Of a DNA stretch of 64,000 nt, positions 15,877-24,696 are shown one piece after another. The position numbers and the translations under genes were made by a program. Within the stretch, counting starts at the first letter, position 1. The number at the start of each line of letters is the position of its first letter. Below the pieces are notes generated by a model that saw only the letters and a list, made by a program, of their open reading frames with translations, made no database searches and had not been told where the DNA came from. Source of the stretch: an uncultured Vampirovibrio sp. (lineage in GTDB: Bacteria; Cyanobacteriota; Vampirovibrionia; Gastranaerophilales; Gastranaerophilaceae); NCBI GenBank assembly GCA_910579975.1, contig CAJTWU010000001.1:28362-92361 (forward strand), given 5' to 3'.

Positions 15877-16800
15877 ATGTCTAATAAATTATTTGAGTTT
15901 AATCAGACTCCAAGTCACTATGTAATAACTCTTTTTGGTATAAGAGCGCATTTATTGAGACCTGAATTGCAGAAACGAAGAAAAGAATACAAGGCTGTTT
16001 ATACCAATGTCGATATTAACTCACTTCCTGAAACAGAGGAATCTTTAAGGCTGGTTCAAACTGCTAATCTTGGTTTGTTAAGAATTTTGGATAAATTATG
16101 CAAGGAAAATAATATTACATATTGGCTTGATTTTGGTACACTTTTAGGTGCAAAGAGACATAAGGGTTTTATTCCTTGGGATGATGATGTTGATATTGGA
16201 ATGCCAAGAGAGGATTATGAAAGATTTTTCAAGCTTTTCGGTTCTGAAATAGAAGGTTATCCTGATATTTTTTGTGTTTATTTTGACAATAGTAAAAATA
16301 AATGTTTCTTAAAGTTAAAACATAAAAAAAGTGAGAACTTGTCTATAGATATTTTTCCTTATGATTATTACTATAAACCTGTAAATAAAGAAGAAAAAAT
16401 CGTTCTTTCAAAGAAAATCGCTAAGTTAGTGAAGCCAAAACTCTTTAAACGGTTTAAATCACAGACTGAACTTTTGGAGAATTTCAAAAAACTTACAAAG
16501 AAACATATCTTAAAGGGTAATAAAGTAGACAAAACAACACATCCGGCTTTATTCTGGGGTATAGATTTCCCGCATGGGTGGAAAAATAAAGTTTATGATT
16601 ACGAAAACATTTTTCCTCTAGGACAAATTGAATTTGAAAATACGTTATTCCCTTGTCCTAATATGATTCATGAAGTTTTGACAAGTGTTTACGGTGATTA
16701 TATGCAAATTCCTAAAAATGTTTATCCAAGGCATACAGGGACTGAGATAAGTGATGAAGAGAAAATGGTGATGAAATCTTTATCAGGAGAAATGATTTAA
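15877..16800 (+). CDS. LicD-family phosphotransferase
   Basis: 307 residues. LicD proteins transfer phosphocholine, or other phospho-alcohols, from a CDP-linked donor to surface glycans. The signature 'YWLDFGTLLGAKRHKGFIPWDDDVDIGM' (about residues 85-112) shows the nucleotidyltransferase-like fold with the D-D-D-V-D metal site. GAGGGAATTAAG precedes the ATG. One base separates it from the TagD-like gene, which would supply CDP-glycerol, so the transferred group here is more likely glycerol phosphate than choline; that is inference from context. Confidence 0.85.
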   Translation: MSNKLFEFNQTPSHYVITLFGIRAHLLRPELQKRRKEYKAVYTNVDINSLPETEESLRLVQTANLGLLRILDKLCKENNITYWLDFGTLLGAKRHKGFIPWDDDVDIGMPREDYERFFKLFGSEIEGYPDIFCVYFDNSKNKCFLKLKHKKSENLSIDIFPYDYYYKPVNKEEKIVLSKKIAKLVKPKLFKRFKSQTELLENFKKLTKKHILKGNKVDKTTHPALFWGIDFPHGWKNKVYDYENIFPLGQIEFENTLFPCPNMIHEVLTSVYGDYMQIPKNVYPRHTGTEISDEEKMVMKSLSGEMI

Positions 16801-16801
16801 T

Positions 16802-17194
16802 ATGAAAAGAGTTATTACATACGGTACTTATGATGTTTTGCATTTTGGACATATAAATTTATTAAAAAGAGCTAAAGCTCTTGGTGATTACTTAATAGTG
16901 GGTTTATCAACAGATGAATTTAATGCGATAAAAGGAAAAAAGTCTTTTTACAGCTATGAACAAAGAAAGAAAATCTTAGAAGCAATCAGATATGTTGATT
17001 TAGTAATACCTGAAGATAATTGGGGACAAAAAATCAAAGATATTAAAGAGTACAAGGCTGATATTTTTGTTATGGGAAGTGACTGGGAAAATAAATTCAA
17101 CGAGTTGAAGGAAGTTTGTGAAGTTGTTTATCTTCCAAGAACTGAAGATGTATCTTCTACAGAAACAAAAGAATATTTAAAAACACTTAATTAA
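16802..17194 (+). CDS. tagD: Glycerol-3-phosphate cytidylyltransferase (TagD-like)
   Basis: 130 residues, the usual length. It makes CDP-glycerol from CTP and glycerol 3-phosphate. Family motifs are complete: 'YGTYDVLHFGHINLLKRAKALGD' with the H-x-G-H site, the R-T-E-D-V-S-S-T-E loop (family form R-T-x-G-x-S-T), and 'GSDWENKF'. It begins one base after licD. A related enzyme class uses ethanolamine or other phospho-alcohols, so substrate is inferred. No teichoic-acid polymerase is nearby. Confidence 0.85.
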   Translation: MKRVITYGTYDVLHFGHINLLKRAKALGDYLIVGLSTDEFNAIKGKKSFYSYEQRKKILEAIRYVDLVIPEDNWGQKIKDIKEYKADIFVMGSDWENKFNELKEVCEVVYLPRTEDVSSTETKEYLKTLN

Positions 17195-17196
17195 TC

Positions 17197-17225
17197 TTGA
17201 AAACGAAATATGTGGATGATAAACT
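17197..17225 (+). promoter_or_regulatory. malQ promoter
   Basis: TTGAAA (17197-17202), a 17-base spacer ending in TGA, and TAAACT (17220-17225), an extended -10. The leader of about 26 bases carries ATAAGGAG before the ATG at 17258. Confidence 0.65.
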
Positions 17226-17257
17226 CTATATAGAAGAGATATAAGGAGTATTAATTT

Positions 17258-19108
17258 ATGAGCTGTTTAACATTTTTGAAACACGATACTAATGTGATTG
17301 GAGAAGCACTTAAGGTTCTTGGTAAAGAAAACCTTGCGTTAATTGTACATGGAAGCAGTTTTCCTGCTCGTGACGGAGAAGATACCGGTTTTGGTTCTTT
17401 TAACTCTGAGTCCGGTCACACATTGATTAGCTATGCCTCAAAAATCTTTAATGCTATTCAGCTTGGACCAGCCGGGAAAACAAAATGTACTGATTCATCA
17501 CCTTATTGCGGTACAATTTTTTCTGGAAATCCATTGTTTATTGATTTAAAACAACTTACAACAAAAGAATGGGGCGAAATCCTTTCTTTTGAGGCTTATA
17601 AAAAAGTTGTTAGAGAAAATCCAAAACAAAACCAAGCAAGAACTTCTTATTCATATATTTGTAAAGCTCAAAATGAAGCATTAAAAGAAGCTTGGAATAA
17701 TTTTAAAGGTTCAAAACTTCTTAAAAAAGAATTTGAGAAGTTTAAAAAAGAAAATGCTTACTGGTTAGATAACGATGCGTTATATGAAGCATTATCTATC
17801 GAAAATGGCGGGGACTTCTGGTATAGCTGGAAAAACGAAACTGATAAAAACTTGATGAACCCTAAAAATGATGAAGAAAAGAAAGCTTACGAAGCTCGCA
17901 AATCTGAAATCAAAGAAAAATATTCTGATGAAATCGAGTTTTACAGTTTTTGTCAATTTGTATTAGAAACCCAAAACGAAGAAACAAAGAAATTTGCGCT
18001 TAAAAACGGTATCAAAATGATTGCTGATAGACAAGTTGCTTTTTCTGATAGAGATGCTTGGGCTTATCAGTCATTGTTCTTAGATGGCTGGTTCCTTGGA
18101 TGTCCTCCTGATTATTTCTCAAAAGATGGTCAGGCATGGGGTTTCCCGGTGATGGATCCGGACAAAATGTTTAATGCCGATGGTTCTTTAGGAGAAGGCG
18201 GCGTATTGATGAAAAATCTTTATAAAAAGATGTTCAAAGAAAATCCGGGCGGTGTAAGAATTGACCATATTGTTGGTTTGATTGACCCTTGGGTTTATAA
18301 AGCCGGTAAGAAACCGTTGCCTGAGCAAGGTGCTGGAAGACTTTATTCTTCACCTGAGCACTCTGAACTTTCTAGATATGCTATTCCAAGTTGTGATGAT
18401 TTGGATTGGACTCTTGAAAATGATAAAGAAAAACGTGTTAAATCATTAAATGATGAACAAATTAAACTTTATGGCCGATTAATTGAAAAGGTTGTTATTG
18501 CAGCAGCTAAAGAATGTGGTTTGGATAAAAATGCCATTGTTTGTGAAGATTTAGGTACGCTTACAAACCCTGTTGATGCTGTAATGAAAAAATATGAGCT
18601 TCAGGGTATGAGATTAACACAATTTGTTGTTGCCGAAAAACCTGAACACCCATATAGATGTAAAAATATTGGCGAAAATGTTTGGAACATGGTTGGGACT
18701 CATGACAATAATCCAATTGAAATGTGGGCTGAGTCAATGATTAATACTCATGAAGGTTATTTACATGCTAAAAACCTTGTGGAAGATTTGTTTGCAGATG
18801 CTGAAAACAAAGACGATATTATTGTAAGACTTACTCAAGATAAGGATTATCTAACATTTGTTAAGTTGACTGAAATTTTTGCTTCAAAAGCTAAGAATGT
18901 TCAAATATTCTTTACAGATTACTTTAAGATAAAAGAAACTTATAATACACCAGGAACATCCGGAGACCAAAACTGGTCGCTTAGACTTCCTAATAACTTT
19001 GAAGAACTTACTCCTATTGATTTGAATGCTATTTTAAAAGCAGCAATTATTGCAAGAGGAAAAGAGTTCGCAACAAAACATGCAATATTGATTGAAAAAT
19101 TAGGTTAG
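17258..19108 (+). CDS. malQ: 4-alpha-glucanotransferase (amylomaltase)
   Basis: 616 residues, GH77 family, longer than the about 500-residue bacterial core. It moves alpha-1,4-glucan segments between chains in glycogen/maltodextrin metabolism in the cytoplasm. Active-site regions are present: 'GGVRIDHIVGL' (nucleophile Asp), 'IVCEDLGTLTNP' (acid/base Glu) and 'VGTHDNNPIEMW' (transition-state Asp). An insert of Lys/Glu-rich sequence (about residues 130-235) explains the extra length. It has its own promoter and a strong terminator; no other glycogen genes are adjacent. Confidence 0.93.
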   Translation: MSCLTFLKHDTNVIGEALKVLGKENLALIVHGSSFPARDGEDTGFGSFNSESGHTLISYASKIFNAIQLGPAGKTKCTDSSPYCGTIFSGNPLFIDLKQLTTKEWGEILSFEAYKKVVRENPKQNQARTSYSYICKAQNEALKEAWNNFKGSKLLKKEFEKFKKENAYWLDNDALYEALSIENGGDFWYSWKNETDKNLMNPKNDEEKKAYEARKSEIKEKYSDEIEFYSFCQFVLETQNEETKKFALKNGIKMIADRQVAFSDRDAWAYQSLFLDGWFLGCPPDYFSKDGQAWGFPVMDPDKMFNADGSLGEGGVLMKNLYKKMFKENPGGVRIDHIVGLIDPWVYKAGKKPLPEQGAGRLYSSPEHSELSRYAIPSCDDLDWTLENDKEKRVKSLNDEQIKLYGRLIEKVVIAAAKECGLDKNAIVCEDLGTLTNPVDAVMKKYELQGMRLTQFVVAEKPEHPYRCKNIGENVWNMVGTHDNNPIEMWAESMINTHEGYLHAKNLVEDLFADAENKDDIIVRLTQDKDYLTFVKLTEIFASKAKNVQIFFTDYFKIKETYNTPGTSGDQNWSLRLPNNFEELTPIDLNAILKAAIIARGKEFATKHAILIEKLG

Positions 19109-19114
19109 ATTTTA

Positions 19115-19142
19115 GGGCGGGTTCAAAGAACCCGCCCTTTTT
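19115..19142 (+). terminator. malQ terminator
   Basis: GGGCGGGTT (19115-19123) pairs perfectly with AACCCGCCC (19129-19137), followed by TTTTT. Confidence 0.95.
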
Positions 19143-19144
19143 AA

Positions 19145-19153
19145 TGATATAAT
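19145..19153 (+). promoter_or_regulatory. Extended -10 of a leaderless rsmI promoter
   Basis: TGA followed by TATAAT (19148-19153), then six bases and the ATG at 19160. There is no ribosome site. The upstream malQ terminator ends only three bases before, so rsmI needs its own promoter. Confidence 0.6.
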
Positions 19154-19159
19154 AAACCT

Positions 19160-19969
19160 ATGGTACGTGAATTTGATTTTTATGTAGTTCCAACTCCGAT
19201 TGGAAATATTCAGGATATAACTTATAGAGCGGTTGAGATACTCAAAAGCGTTGATTTAATTGCATGTGAGGATACAAGAATTACTCAAAAGCTTCTTAAT
19301 CATTATGATATAAGAACAAAATGTATTTCTTATCACAAGTATAATGAACGTGAGCGGGTAGGATTTTTCTTAAAAGAACTTGAGTCCGGTAAAAAGGTTG
19401 CTCTGGTATCTGATGCCGGTACGCCTATGATTTGTGATCCGGGGGCTGTTATTATACCGGAGCTTTTGAAAAACGGGTTTTCAGTGACTTCTCTGCCTGG
19501 AGCTTGTGCGGTAACTACTTTTTTATCTCAAGTACCTCGTGAAGGAGAAGATTTTGCTTTCATCGGTTTTATTGGAAGAGGAAATAAGCAGATTAAAGAG
19601 ACGGTAAAAAATTATTCTTCATCAAATATGGTATTTTATGATTCTCCGGAGCGTATTTTAAAGACTCTGGAAGTAATTAAATCAGTACGCGGTGAGGTTA
19701 AAATTGCTCTTGGACGAGAGCTTTCTAAACTTTTTGAAGAAGTAGTTGTTGATAATATTTCAAATGTTTTAAACCATTTTGAAAACGGTATTAAAGGTGA
19801 AATTATATGTATGGTTTATGCAGATGAGGATGTAGCAGCAAGCGATATGGATTTTAAGATTAAGGAATTAAAGTCAAAAGGGTTTAAAGATAAAGAAGTT
19901 TCGGTTATTCTCTCTTCATTATTTGGTTATAACAAGAACGAAGTTTATAAAAAAAGTTTATTATTGTAA
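19160..19969 (+). CDS. rsmI: 16S rRNA (cytidine-1402-2'-O)-methyltransferase
   Basis: 269 residues of the usual 270-290. It methylates C1402 of 16S rRNA using S-adenosylmethionine. Family motifs: 'VPTPIGNIQDITYRAVEIL', 'ACEDTRITQKLLNHY', 'SDAGTPMICDPG' and 'SLPGACAVTTFLSQV'. The mRNA appears leaderless: the ATG follows a TATAAT box by six bases. A short 3' flank separates it from the small gene at 20068. Confidence 0.95.
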   Translation: MVREFDFYVVPTPIGNIQDITYRAVEILKSVDLIACEDTRITQKLLNHYDIRTKCISYHKYNERERVGFFLKELESGKKVALVSDAGTPMICDPGAVIIPELLKNGFSVTSLPGACAVTTFLSQVPREGEDFAFIGFIGRGNKQIKETVKNYSSSNMVFYDSPERILKTLEVIKSVRGEVKIALGRELSKLFEEVVVDNISNVLNHFENGIKGEIICMVYADEDVAASDMDFKIKELKSKGFKDKEVSVILSSLFGYNKNEVYKKSLLL

Positions 19970-20067
19970 CGATTTGTAAAAATAGGAAATAAAATCCTAA
20001 AGTTTTTTTGAAATTTGTCGATATACATGACACAGACAGAGAATTATCGAAAGGAAAAACTTAGGAT

Positions 20068-20223
20068 ATGTTGAAAAAAATTATTACCCCGACTAATAAC
20101 ACTTTTTCAGGTGTTGAATTTATATTAAGAGGAGCCAAGAAACGTCGAGCGATGGCTATTTCCAATGCAGTAACAGTGAACGCTGAAACAGGAGTTCAAG
20201 TAAAACTGCAAGCTGTGAAGTAA
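20068..20223 (+). CDS. Small basic protein (51 residues)
   Basis: The frame begins MLKKIITPTNNTFSGVEF and is rich in Lys/Arg ('RGAKKRRAMAIS'), then a Val/Ala-rich tail. The ATG has AGGA within 15 bases. A 6-bp inverted repeat (TCGATA ... TATCGA, about 20017-20050) precedes the ribosome site, and a hairpin follows at 20268-20300, giving a neat single-gene unit. No family is recognised; the basic cluster could bind nucleic acid or membrane. The N-x-x-F-x-G run near the N-terminus resembles the F-K-x-N tags elsewhere, weakly. Confidence 0.5.
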   Translation: MLKKIITPTNNTFSGVEFILRGAKKRRAMAISNAVTVNAETGVQVKLQAVK

Positions 20224-20267
20224 GCGGTCTGACTGATTAAATGAGAATGGCTGAGAGTATAGTTTTT

Positions 20268-20300
20268 GGCGGTCGACAATAATCGACCGTCTTTGTATTA
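20268..20300 (+). terminator. Probable terminator of the 51-residue protein gene
   Basis: CGGTCGA (20270-20276) pairs with TCGACCG (20283-20289), then a T-rich but interrupted tail (TCTTTGTATT). It lies 45 bases after the stop. Confidence 0.6.
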
Positions 20301-20350
20301 TAAAAAGTACTTTTAAAAAAAAGTTTTTTATGTTACTATTATAACCACGA

Positions 20351-20440
20351 GGAAACGTGGCCGAGTCGGCTGAAGGCGGCACCCTGCTAAGGTGTTATAT
20401 GGGGTAACCTGTATCGTGGGTTCGAATCCCACCGTTTCCG
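20351..20440 (+). tRNA. tRNA-Ser (anticodon GCT)
   Basis: A 90-base class II tRNA. Acceptor GGAAACG pairs with CGTTTCC, discriminator G. The anticodon loop contains GCT, the variable arm is long, and the T-loop is TTCGAAT. The 3' CCA is not encoded, unlike tRNA-Ala and tRNA-Val in this window. Confidence 0.95.
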
Positions 20441-20446
20441 AGTTTT

Positions 20447-20469
20447 AAAGCCCGTTGAGGGCTTTTTTT
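20447..20469 (+). terminator. tRNA-Ser terminator
   Basis: AAAGCCC (20447-20453) pairs with GGGCTTT (20459-20465), followed by more T. The convergent pilus operon ends just beyond, at 20480. Confidence 0.85.
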
Positions 20470-20479
20470 ATTGTTCAGT

Positions 20480-23419
20480 TTAATTTGTTTTGTATATTAA
20501 TTTTAAGTTATTAATATCAACAAAGTTTTTATATGTATATGGAATTTCAATGTTCAAAATGCTTTTGTCCTCAAATTGTTCTAATGCATTTGCCTCAATG
20601 AAACTTTTATCAAGTTTAATAGTATATTTACCGGGTTCTATTCCTGAAAAATAAAAATCTCCATATCGGTTAACTGTGCTGTATGAAACTTCTTCATCCA
20701 ACTCATTATGTATAACAACAATAAATTCATCGATTTCTTTTTTTCTGTTAAAATCATCAATAATTTTTAGATTGCCTGAAATATTACCTACACAACTCTT
20801 TAAAGGAAATTGTACAGATGTTGTTTTGCCTTTGTCAATTCTTACAATTTTTTCTTTTTCTGTGCCTTTTGCTTGATACAATGTGGAGTTTAATTTATCT
20901 TCATCTATTTTTACACTATAAATTCCAGCTTCTGTTCCAATAGGTATGGCTTTTCCATTCTTTTTAGTATAAATCTCATTATTAACCCAGCTGAATTTAA
21001 CAGGCACATCTTTTATAGGAATGTCTCCTTTATCAAATTTTCCGTTTTTATTTTTATCAATATATGCGCTTGCTTCAACATAACCTCTATTATCATCATT
21101 AAATCCCACGGATTTTAATCCTGATGGCAAAACTGCAAAAGCATCATTTAATACAAGGTTGATTGAATGACGTGAATTCATAGGTAAATACATATTATTG
21201 ATTATATAGCCTCCCATTTGATTATATTGGTAATTAATATTTACAGTTCTTCCACTTTTAGTTCTGTATGCAAGATTTGTAGAGAAATCAAAACCATTAT
21301 CTGAGCCTGTATATTTATAACCTGTTCCTAAACTTAGTGTTATTCTTTTAATTTCAGGGAAGGTATATCCTATTTTCATCATATTATATTTATTGGAAGA
21401 ATTTGAATAATCATAATTTACTACATCATGACCCAATGTAAGTGTTCCCAAATTTTTTGGTATTTTATAATCTGCTTTTAAATAAACAGTAGAATATAAA
21501 GATTTGAAATCATCATAAGAACTCTTGTTATAACTTGTTTGATAGTTACTTGCTGTTTTACCACCTTGAAGAGTTAAATAGTCTCTTATTTTTTTAGATA
21601 TATTTAAGTCATAATAATAGCTACTATTGTGTGCTGTTGAGTTACTACCATCTCTTCCATTAATATTAAATCTAAAATCAGCAATTTTCTCAAAACTTTT
21701 ATTAACACTTAGGCTATATTCATTAAAGTCCAGCAAACCTCCTTCAAACTTTTTATCCATATTTGAAAAATATTTTTTAAATGCACAGTCAATACCGGAG
21801 TTTTTGCCGTTCAAACTACCACGTAAAAATCCGCCTGTTCTATCATTAATATAGCTTCCATCGCTTCCGGCAAGATAAAAATCAGATGATGTGTTAAATA
21901 ATCCGCTTTTAAAACTGTAATTTTTTTTTGCATATTCTGCCTGTGCTGTAAGTGTATATCCTGGACTATCTGCTATACTTGCACCAAAAGAAGTTTTGTA
22001 TTTTAAGAAATCGTTTTTTATATATTCAAATGTATTTAAACTGCTAAAACCTTCTAAATTGTTAGGGTTTTTCCAGGTGCCTGAAGTTAAAAGCGAGTCT
22101 GCAGAATAAAAACTTTGCCATATTGAATTTTGAGGCTTGGAAAAAATTTTATCCATAGAAAGTTTTGAATTAAATTTTAGATTATCTTTTATACCGTATT
22201 CAAATTCAGAAGCTAGTAAAGCCTTTTTAGTATTCATCTCATAAATGTAGCCATTTGTATTAAAAAGCTTGTTATTATATCCTGTAACTCCTCCCAGAAT
22301 TGTATATTTTTTTTCTCCGTTGGATGGCATATTATCATATTTTTTATAAACTTTTCCTAAAATGGTTTCTGTAGTTCCATCTGGCTTAAGTTCTTCTATT
22401 CTGACGGATTGAGGTTTTTCATTCAGGAAAATATTATTCAAAGAATAATATCCGTCATATGTGCTTAGAGTTGTATATTCTTTGTCATCAATAAAAACTT
22501 TTGCAAGACTTTCTTTATCAACATAGCCTTCAATGTCTCTATAACTCGTTTTTTTAGACTCATAATTGCTTATTTGTAAACCTAATGTTTGATTAGCAAT
22601 TGTATAATCTTCATCTTTAATTCCTCTAACACGACCAACTTCATAATCGAAGTTTTTAAATTTATTATGATAATTAAATCCTAAACCACCGAAAGAAAAT
22701 AATTCTCCCTTGTAATTATATGTGTTTAAATCTACTCCCAAATCTCCGCCAAATGCTTTACCTTTCAGTAAGATCTGCGTATTGTTATTAAAAAACATAT
22801 TTTGATTTTTAGTTCCATTTAAAACATATTGAGATATAGTATCGCTCATTGTGTTATTGTTAAGACTTATGGAATTAAAAAGAAGTTTTCTTTCTTCATT
22901 TGGTGCAAAAATATTCGTATAAGCTCTGATTTTGGGCAAGTCAGAAGTTTTTAAATTATCGGTTTCCAAGAATTCAAGTTTTTTATCTGTAAATATAATT
23001 ACGGATAAATCATTTTTATCAATTTTTATATTTGAGTCAAAAACGATACTTAAATCTTTTGCAGAACAAAATATTTCATCTTGAATTTCGTCCATTAATC
23101 CTTTTTTTATATAGTAATTTTTTGAAGTAGAAATCTTTTTACCATTAAATTCAATATAATTTTTCCCGACTTTACCTCCAGGAAATTCTATTTCTTTATT
23201 TGAATGATTTGTTTTAGCTTTGACTTCAAAAAGTTCTGATAGTTGTTTAAACGGCAAAAAAACTTTTTCATTAGATACTAAAAGTTCTATATCATAAAAA
23301 GCTTTATCATTAATATTTGTATAAGATATAATAGTTTCTATTTTTTCTGTTGCAAAAACAGGCTGTAATAATACCAGCCCAAAAATAATAACAGAAAAAA
23401 ATCTGATTATGTTCTTCAT
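20480..23419 (-). CDS. Outer-membrane usher-like protein
   Basis: 979 residues with a signal peptide ending in V-F-A. A soluble N-terminal domain comes first ('VFLPFKQLSELFEVKAK'). A long region of alternating aromatic/polar beta-strands typical of an outer-membrane barrel follows. A plug-like segment is seen near residues 300-360 ('GYVDKESLAKVFIDD...YSLNNIFLNEKPQSVRIEEL'). The C-terminal module has 'AYIDKNKNGKFDKGDIPIKDVPV', as in archaic-type ushers. Ushers thread chaperone-bound pilins through the outer membrane. It is the last gene of a five-gene operon with two pilins, a chaperone and a further subunit. Family call is from pattern and context; sequence is divergent. Confidence 0.75.
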   Translation of the reverse strand: MKNIIRFFSVIIFGLVLLQPVFATEKIETIISYTNINDKAFYDIELLVSNEKVFLPFKQLSELFEVKAKTNHSNKEIEFPGGKVGKNYIEFNGKKISTSKNYYIKKGLMDEIQDEIFCSAKDLSIVFDSNIKIDKNDLSVIIFTDKKLEFLETDNLKTSDLPKIRAYTNIFAPNEERKLLFNSISLNNNTMSDTISQYVLNGTKNQNMFFNNNTQILLKGKAFGGDLGVDLNTYNYKGELFSFGGLGFNYHNKFKNFDYEVGRVRGIKDEDYTIANQTLGLQISNYESKKTSYRDIEGYVDKESLAKVFIDDKEYTTLSTYDGYYSLNNIFLNEKPQSVRIEELKPDGTTETILGKVYKKYDNMPSNGEKKYTILGGVTGYNNKLFNTNGYIYEMNTKKALLASEFEYGIKDNLKFNSKLSMDKIFSKPQNSIWQSFYSADSLLTSGTWKNPNNLEGFSSLNTFEYIKNDFLKYKTSFGASIADSPGYTLTAQAEYAKKNYSFKSGLFNTSSDFYLAGSDGSYINDRTGGFLRGSLNGKNSGIDCAFKKYFSNMDKKFEGGLLDFNEYSLSVNKSFEKIADFRFNINGRDGSNSTAHNSSYYYDLNISKKIRDYLTLQGGKTASNYQTSYNKSSYDDFKSLYSTVYLKADYKIPKNLGTLTLGHDVVNYDYSNSSNKYNMMKIGYTFPEIKRITLSLGTGYKYTGSDNGFDFSTNLAYRTKSGRTVNINYQYNQMGGYIINNMYLPMNSRHSINLVLNDAFAVLPSGLKSVGFNDDNRGYVEASAYIDKNKNGKFDKGDIPIKDVPVKFSWVNNEIYTKKNGKAIPIGTEAGIYSVKIDEDKLNSTLYQAKGTEKEKIVRIDKGKTTSVQFPLKSCVGNISGNLKIIDDFNRKKEIDEFIVVIHNELDEEVSYSTVNRYGDFYFSGIEPGKYTIKLDKSFIEANALEQFEDKSILNIEIPYTYKNFVDINNLKLIYKTN

Positions 23420-24046
23420 CTATGGATTTCTATTTGCACTAAAAGTTATGACTGCTTGATAAACTCCTGCACGATCATTTGTTATAGAATAAGTATTTGT
23501 TAACGGATTGCTTCCTATAGTTTGAACTAATGTTCCATTTTTGCTTGTTCCGGTTGTTATTATATAGCATAAGCCGCCGTAAGTCGGGTTATTTGTTAAG
23601 GTTGCTGATGCAAGATTTGTGAGTGTATTGGTTACCGGATAAGCTATCACATTAGCGTTGCTTGAAGCAATTGGTGAACCTGTTTTAATATTATTAACAG
23701 CAGCAACACTGGGATATTTTGCCGGAGAGTTATTCCCCAGCAAAATATAACCTTGTGATGCAATCTGAGCATAGGCATTGGTATTTGTTCCTCCGGTAGT
23801 CAATAAAGAAGATTGAACTACATATGTGTAATTTGTATCTGTTCCATTTGTTTGAAGTCTAAATGAGGCTGCCGGTGATGTTGACACTCCGGTTGCCGGA
23901 TTAATTGTTCCTTGTGCTAATGATGTATTTATAGCAGTAACATTTACTGCAGCTGGAACAGTTGTTGTTATTGTCTGCTGGAATGTTGTTGCACCCCAGC
24001 AGCAATTTATTAATAACAAACAAATAGTAAGAACTAAATTTCTCAA
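23420..24046 (-). CDS. Pilin-like subunit (paralog 2)
   Basis: 208 residues with a signal peptide ending W-G-A. The mature protein is Thr/Asn/Ala-rich and beta-strand-rich. It ends 'GVYQAVITFSANRNP', the alternating pattern expected of the last strand of an incomplete immunoglobulin-like pilin. It parallels its 208-residue upstream neighbour in length and layout. The start is TTG at 24046 with AGGT upstream. Its stop is immediately followed by the usher ATG. The N-terminal stretch 'TTFQQTITTTVPAAV' could be the donor strand. Role inferred from the operon. Confidence 0.7.
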   Translation of the reverse strand: MRNLVLTICLLLINCCWGATTFQQTITTTVPAAVNVTAINTSLAQGTINPATGVSTSPAASFRLQTNGTDTNYTYVVQSSLLTTGGTNTNAYAQIASQGYILLGNNSPAKYPSVAAVNNIKTGSPIASSNANVIAYPVTNTLTNLASATLTNNPTYGGLCYIITTGTSKNGTLVQTIGSNPLTNTYSITNDRAGVYQAVITFSANRNP

Positions 24047-24054
24047 ATTAATAC

Positions 24055-24681
24055 CTATAAACTTGTTGCGGTTAGAGTCATGATTGCCTGGTAAGTTCCC
24101 GCATTATCTTGGAATGAATAGGTTCCGCTATAAGGTGCAGTTCCTGTTGTTGTAGTTGCAATAGTAGTACCACCGTTAGCAGTAACGCTATATTGATTTT
24201 TTGTTGCATCATATGTTGCAGTGCCGCTATTATCCAAAGATACGCTTGCAATAGGATATGCAATTGCATTGGCATTGTTTGCAGCAACCGGAGCCGCTGC
24301 TTTACAATCTGCAATAGCTGCTGCTGTAGGAACTTTTCCTGTAGTAGTATTTGCAAGTACTAAGTAAGTTTGACCTCCTTGTTGGAAAAGAGCATTGACA
24401 TTACCGGCTGCTCCGGCTGTTGTTGCCTGTAAATATAAGGCTTGTGAGTCTGTATTTAAGTTTACTTGAAACTTTGATACTAATGCTGCTGCAAGAGCTC
24501 CTGTATCCGGTGTAATAGTTGTAGTTGTTACTGCACCTGATGTTACCGGCGTAATATCAAGATAAGTGCCAAGTGTTGCTTGCAAAGTTTGAGATGCAGT
24601 GTTAGAAATTGCATGTGATGCATTCAAAGTTGCTAGCATTGCAGGTAAGATTAATAATCCTGCTAGTTTTTTGTTAAACAT
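24055..24681 (-). CDS. Pilin-like subunit (paralog 1)
   Basis: 208 residues with a signal peptide ending S-H-A. Ala/Thr-rich, beta-rich mature chain ending 'GTYQAIMTLTATSL', matching the end of the neighbouring paralog. The two share several spaced elements ('YLVLAN/YILLGN', 'NANAIAYPIA/NANVIAYPVT', 'AGTYQA/AGVYQA'). The ribosome site GAGGAGG is the strongest in the operon, which suits a major pilus subunit. Few charged residues; possible cysteine is single. Probably arose with its neighbour by tandem duplication. Confidence 0.7.
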   Translation of the reverse strand: MFNKKLAGLLILPAMLATLNASHAISNTASQTLQATLGTYLDITPVTSGAVTTTTITPDTGALAAALVSKFQVNLNTDSQALYLQATTAGAAGNVNALFQQGGQTYLVLANTTTGKVPTAAAIADCKAAAPVAANNANAIAYPIASVSLDNSGTATYDATKNQYSVTANGGTTIATTTTGTAPYSGTYSFQDNAGTYQAIMTLTATSL

Positions 24682-24696
24682 ATTTTATCCTCCTCT

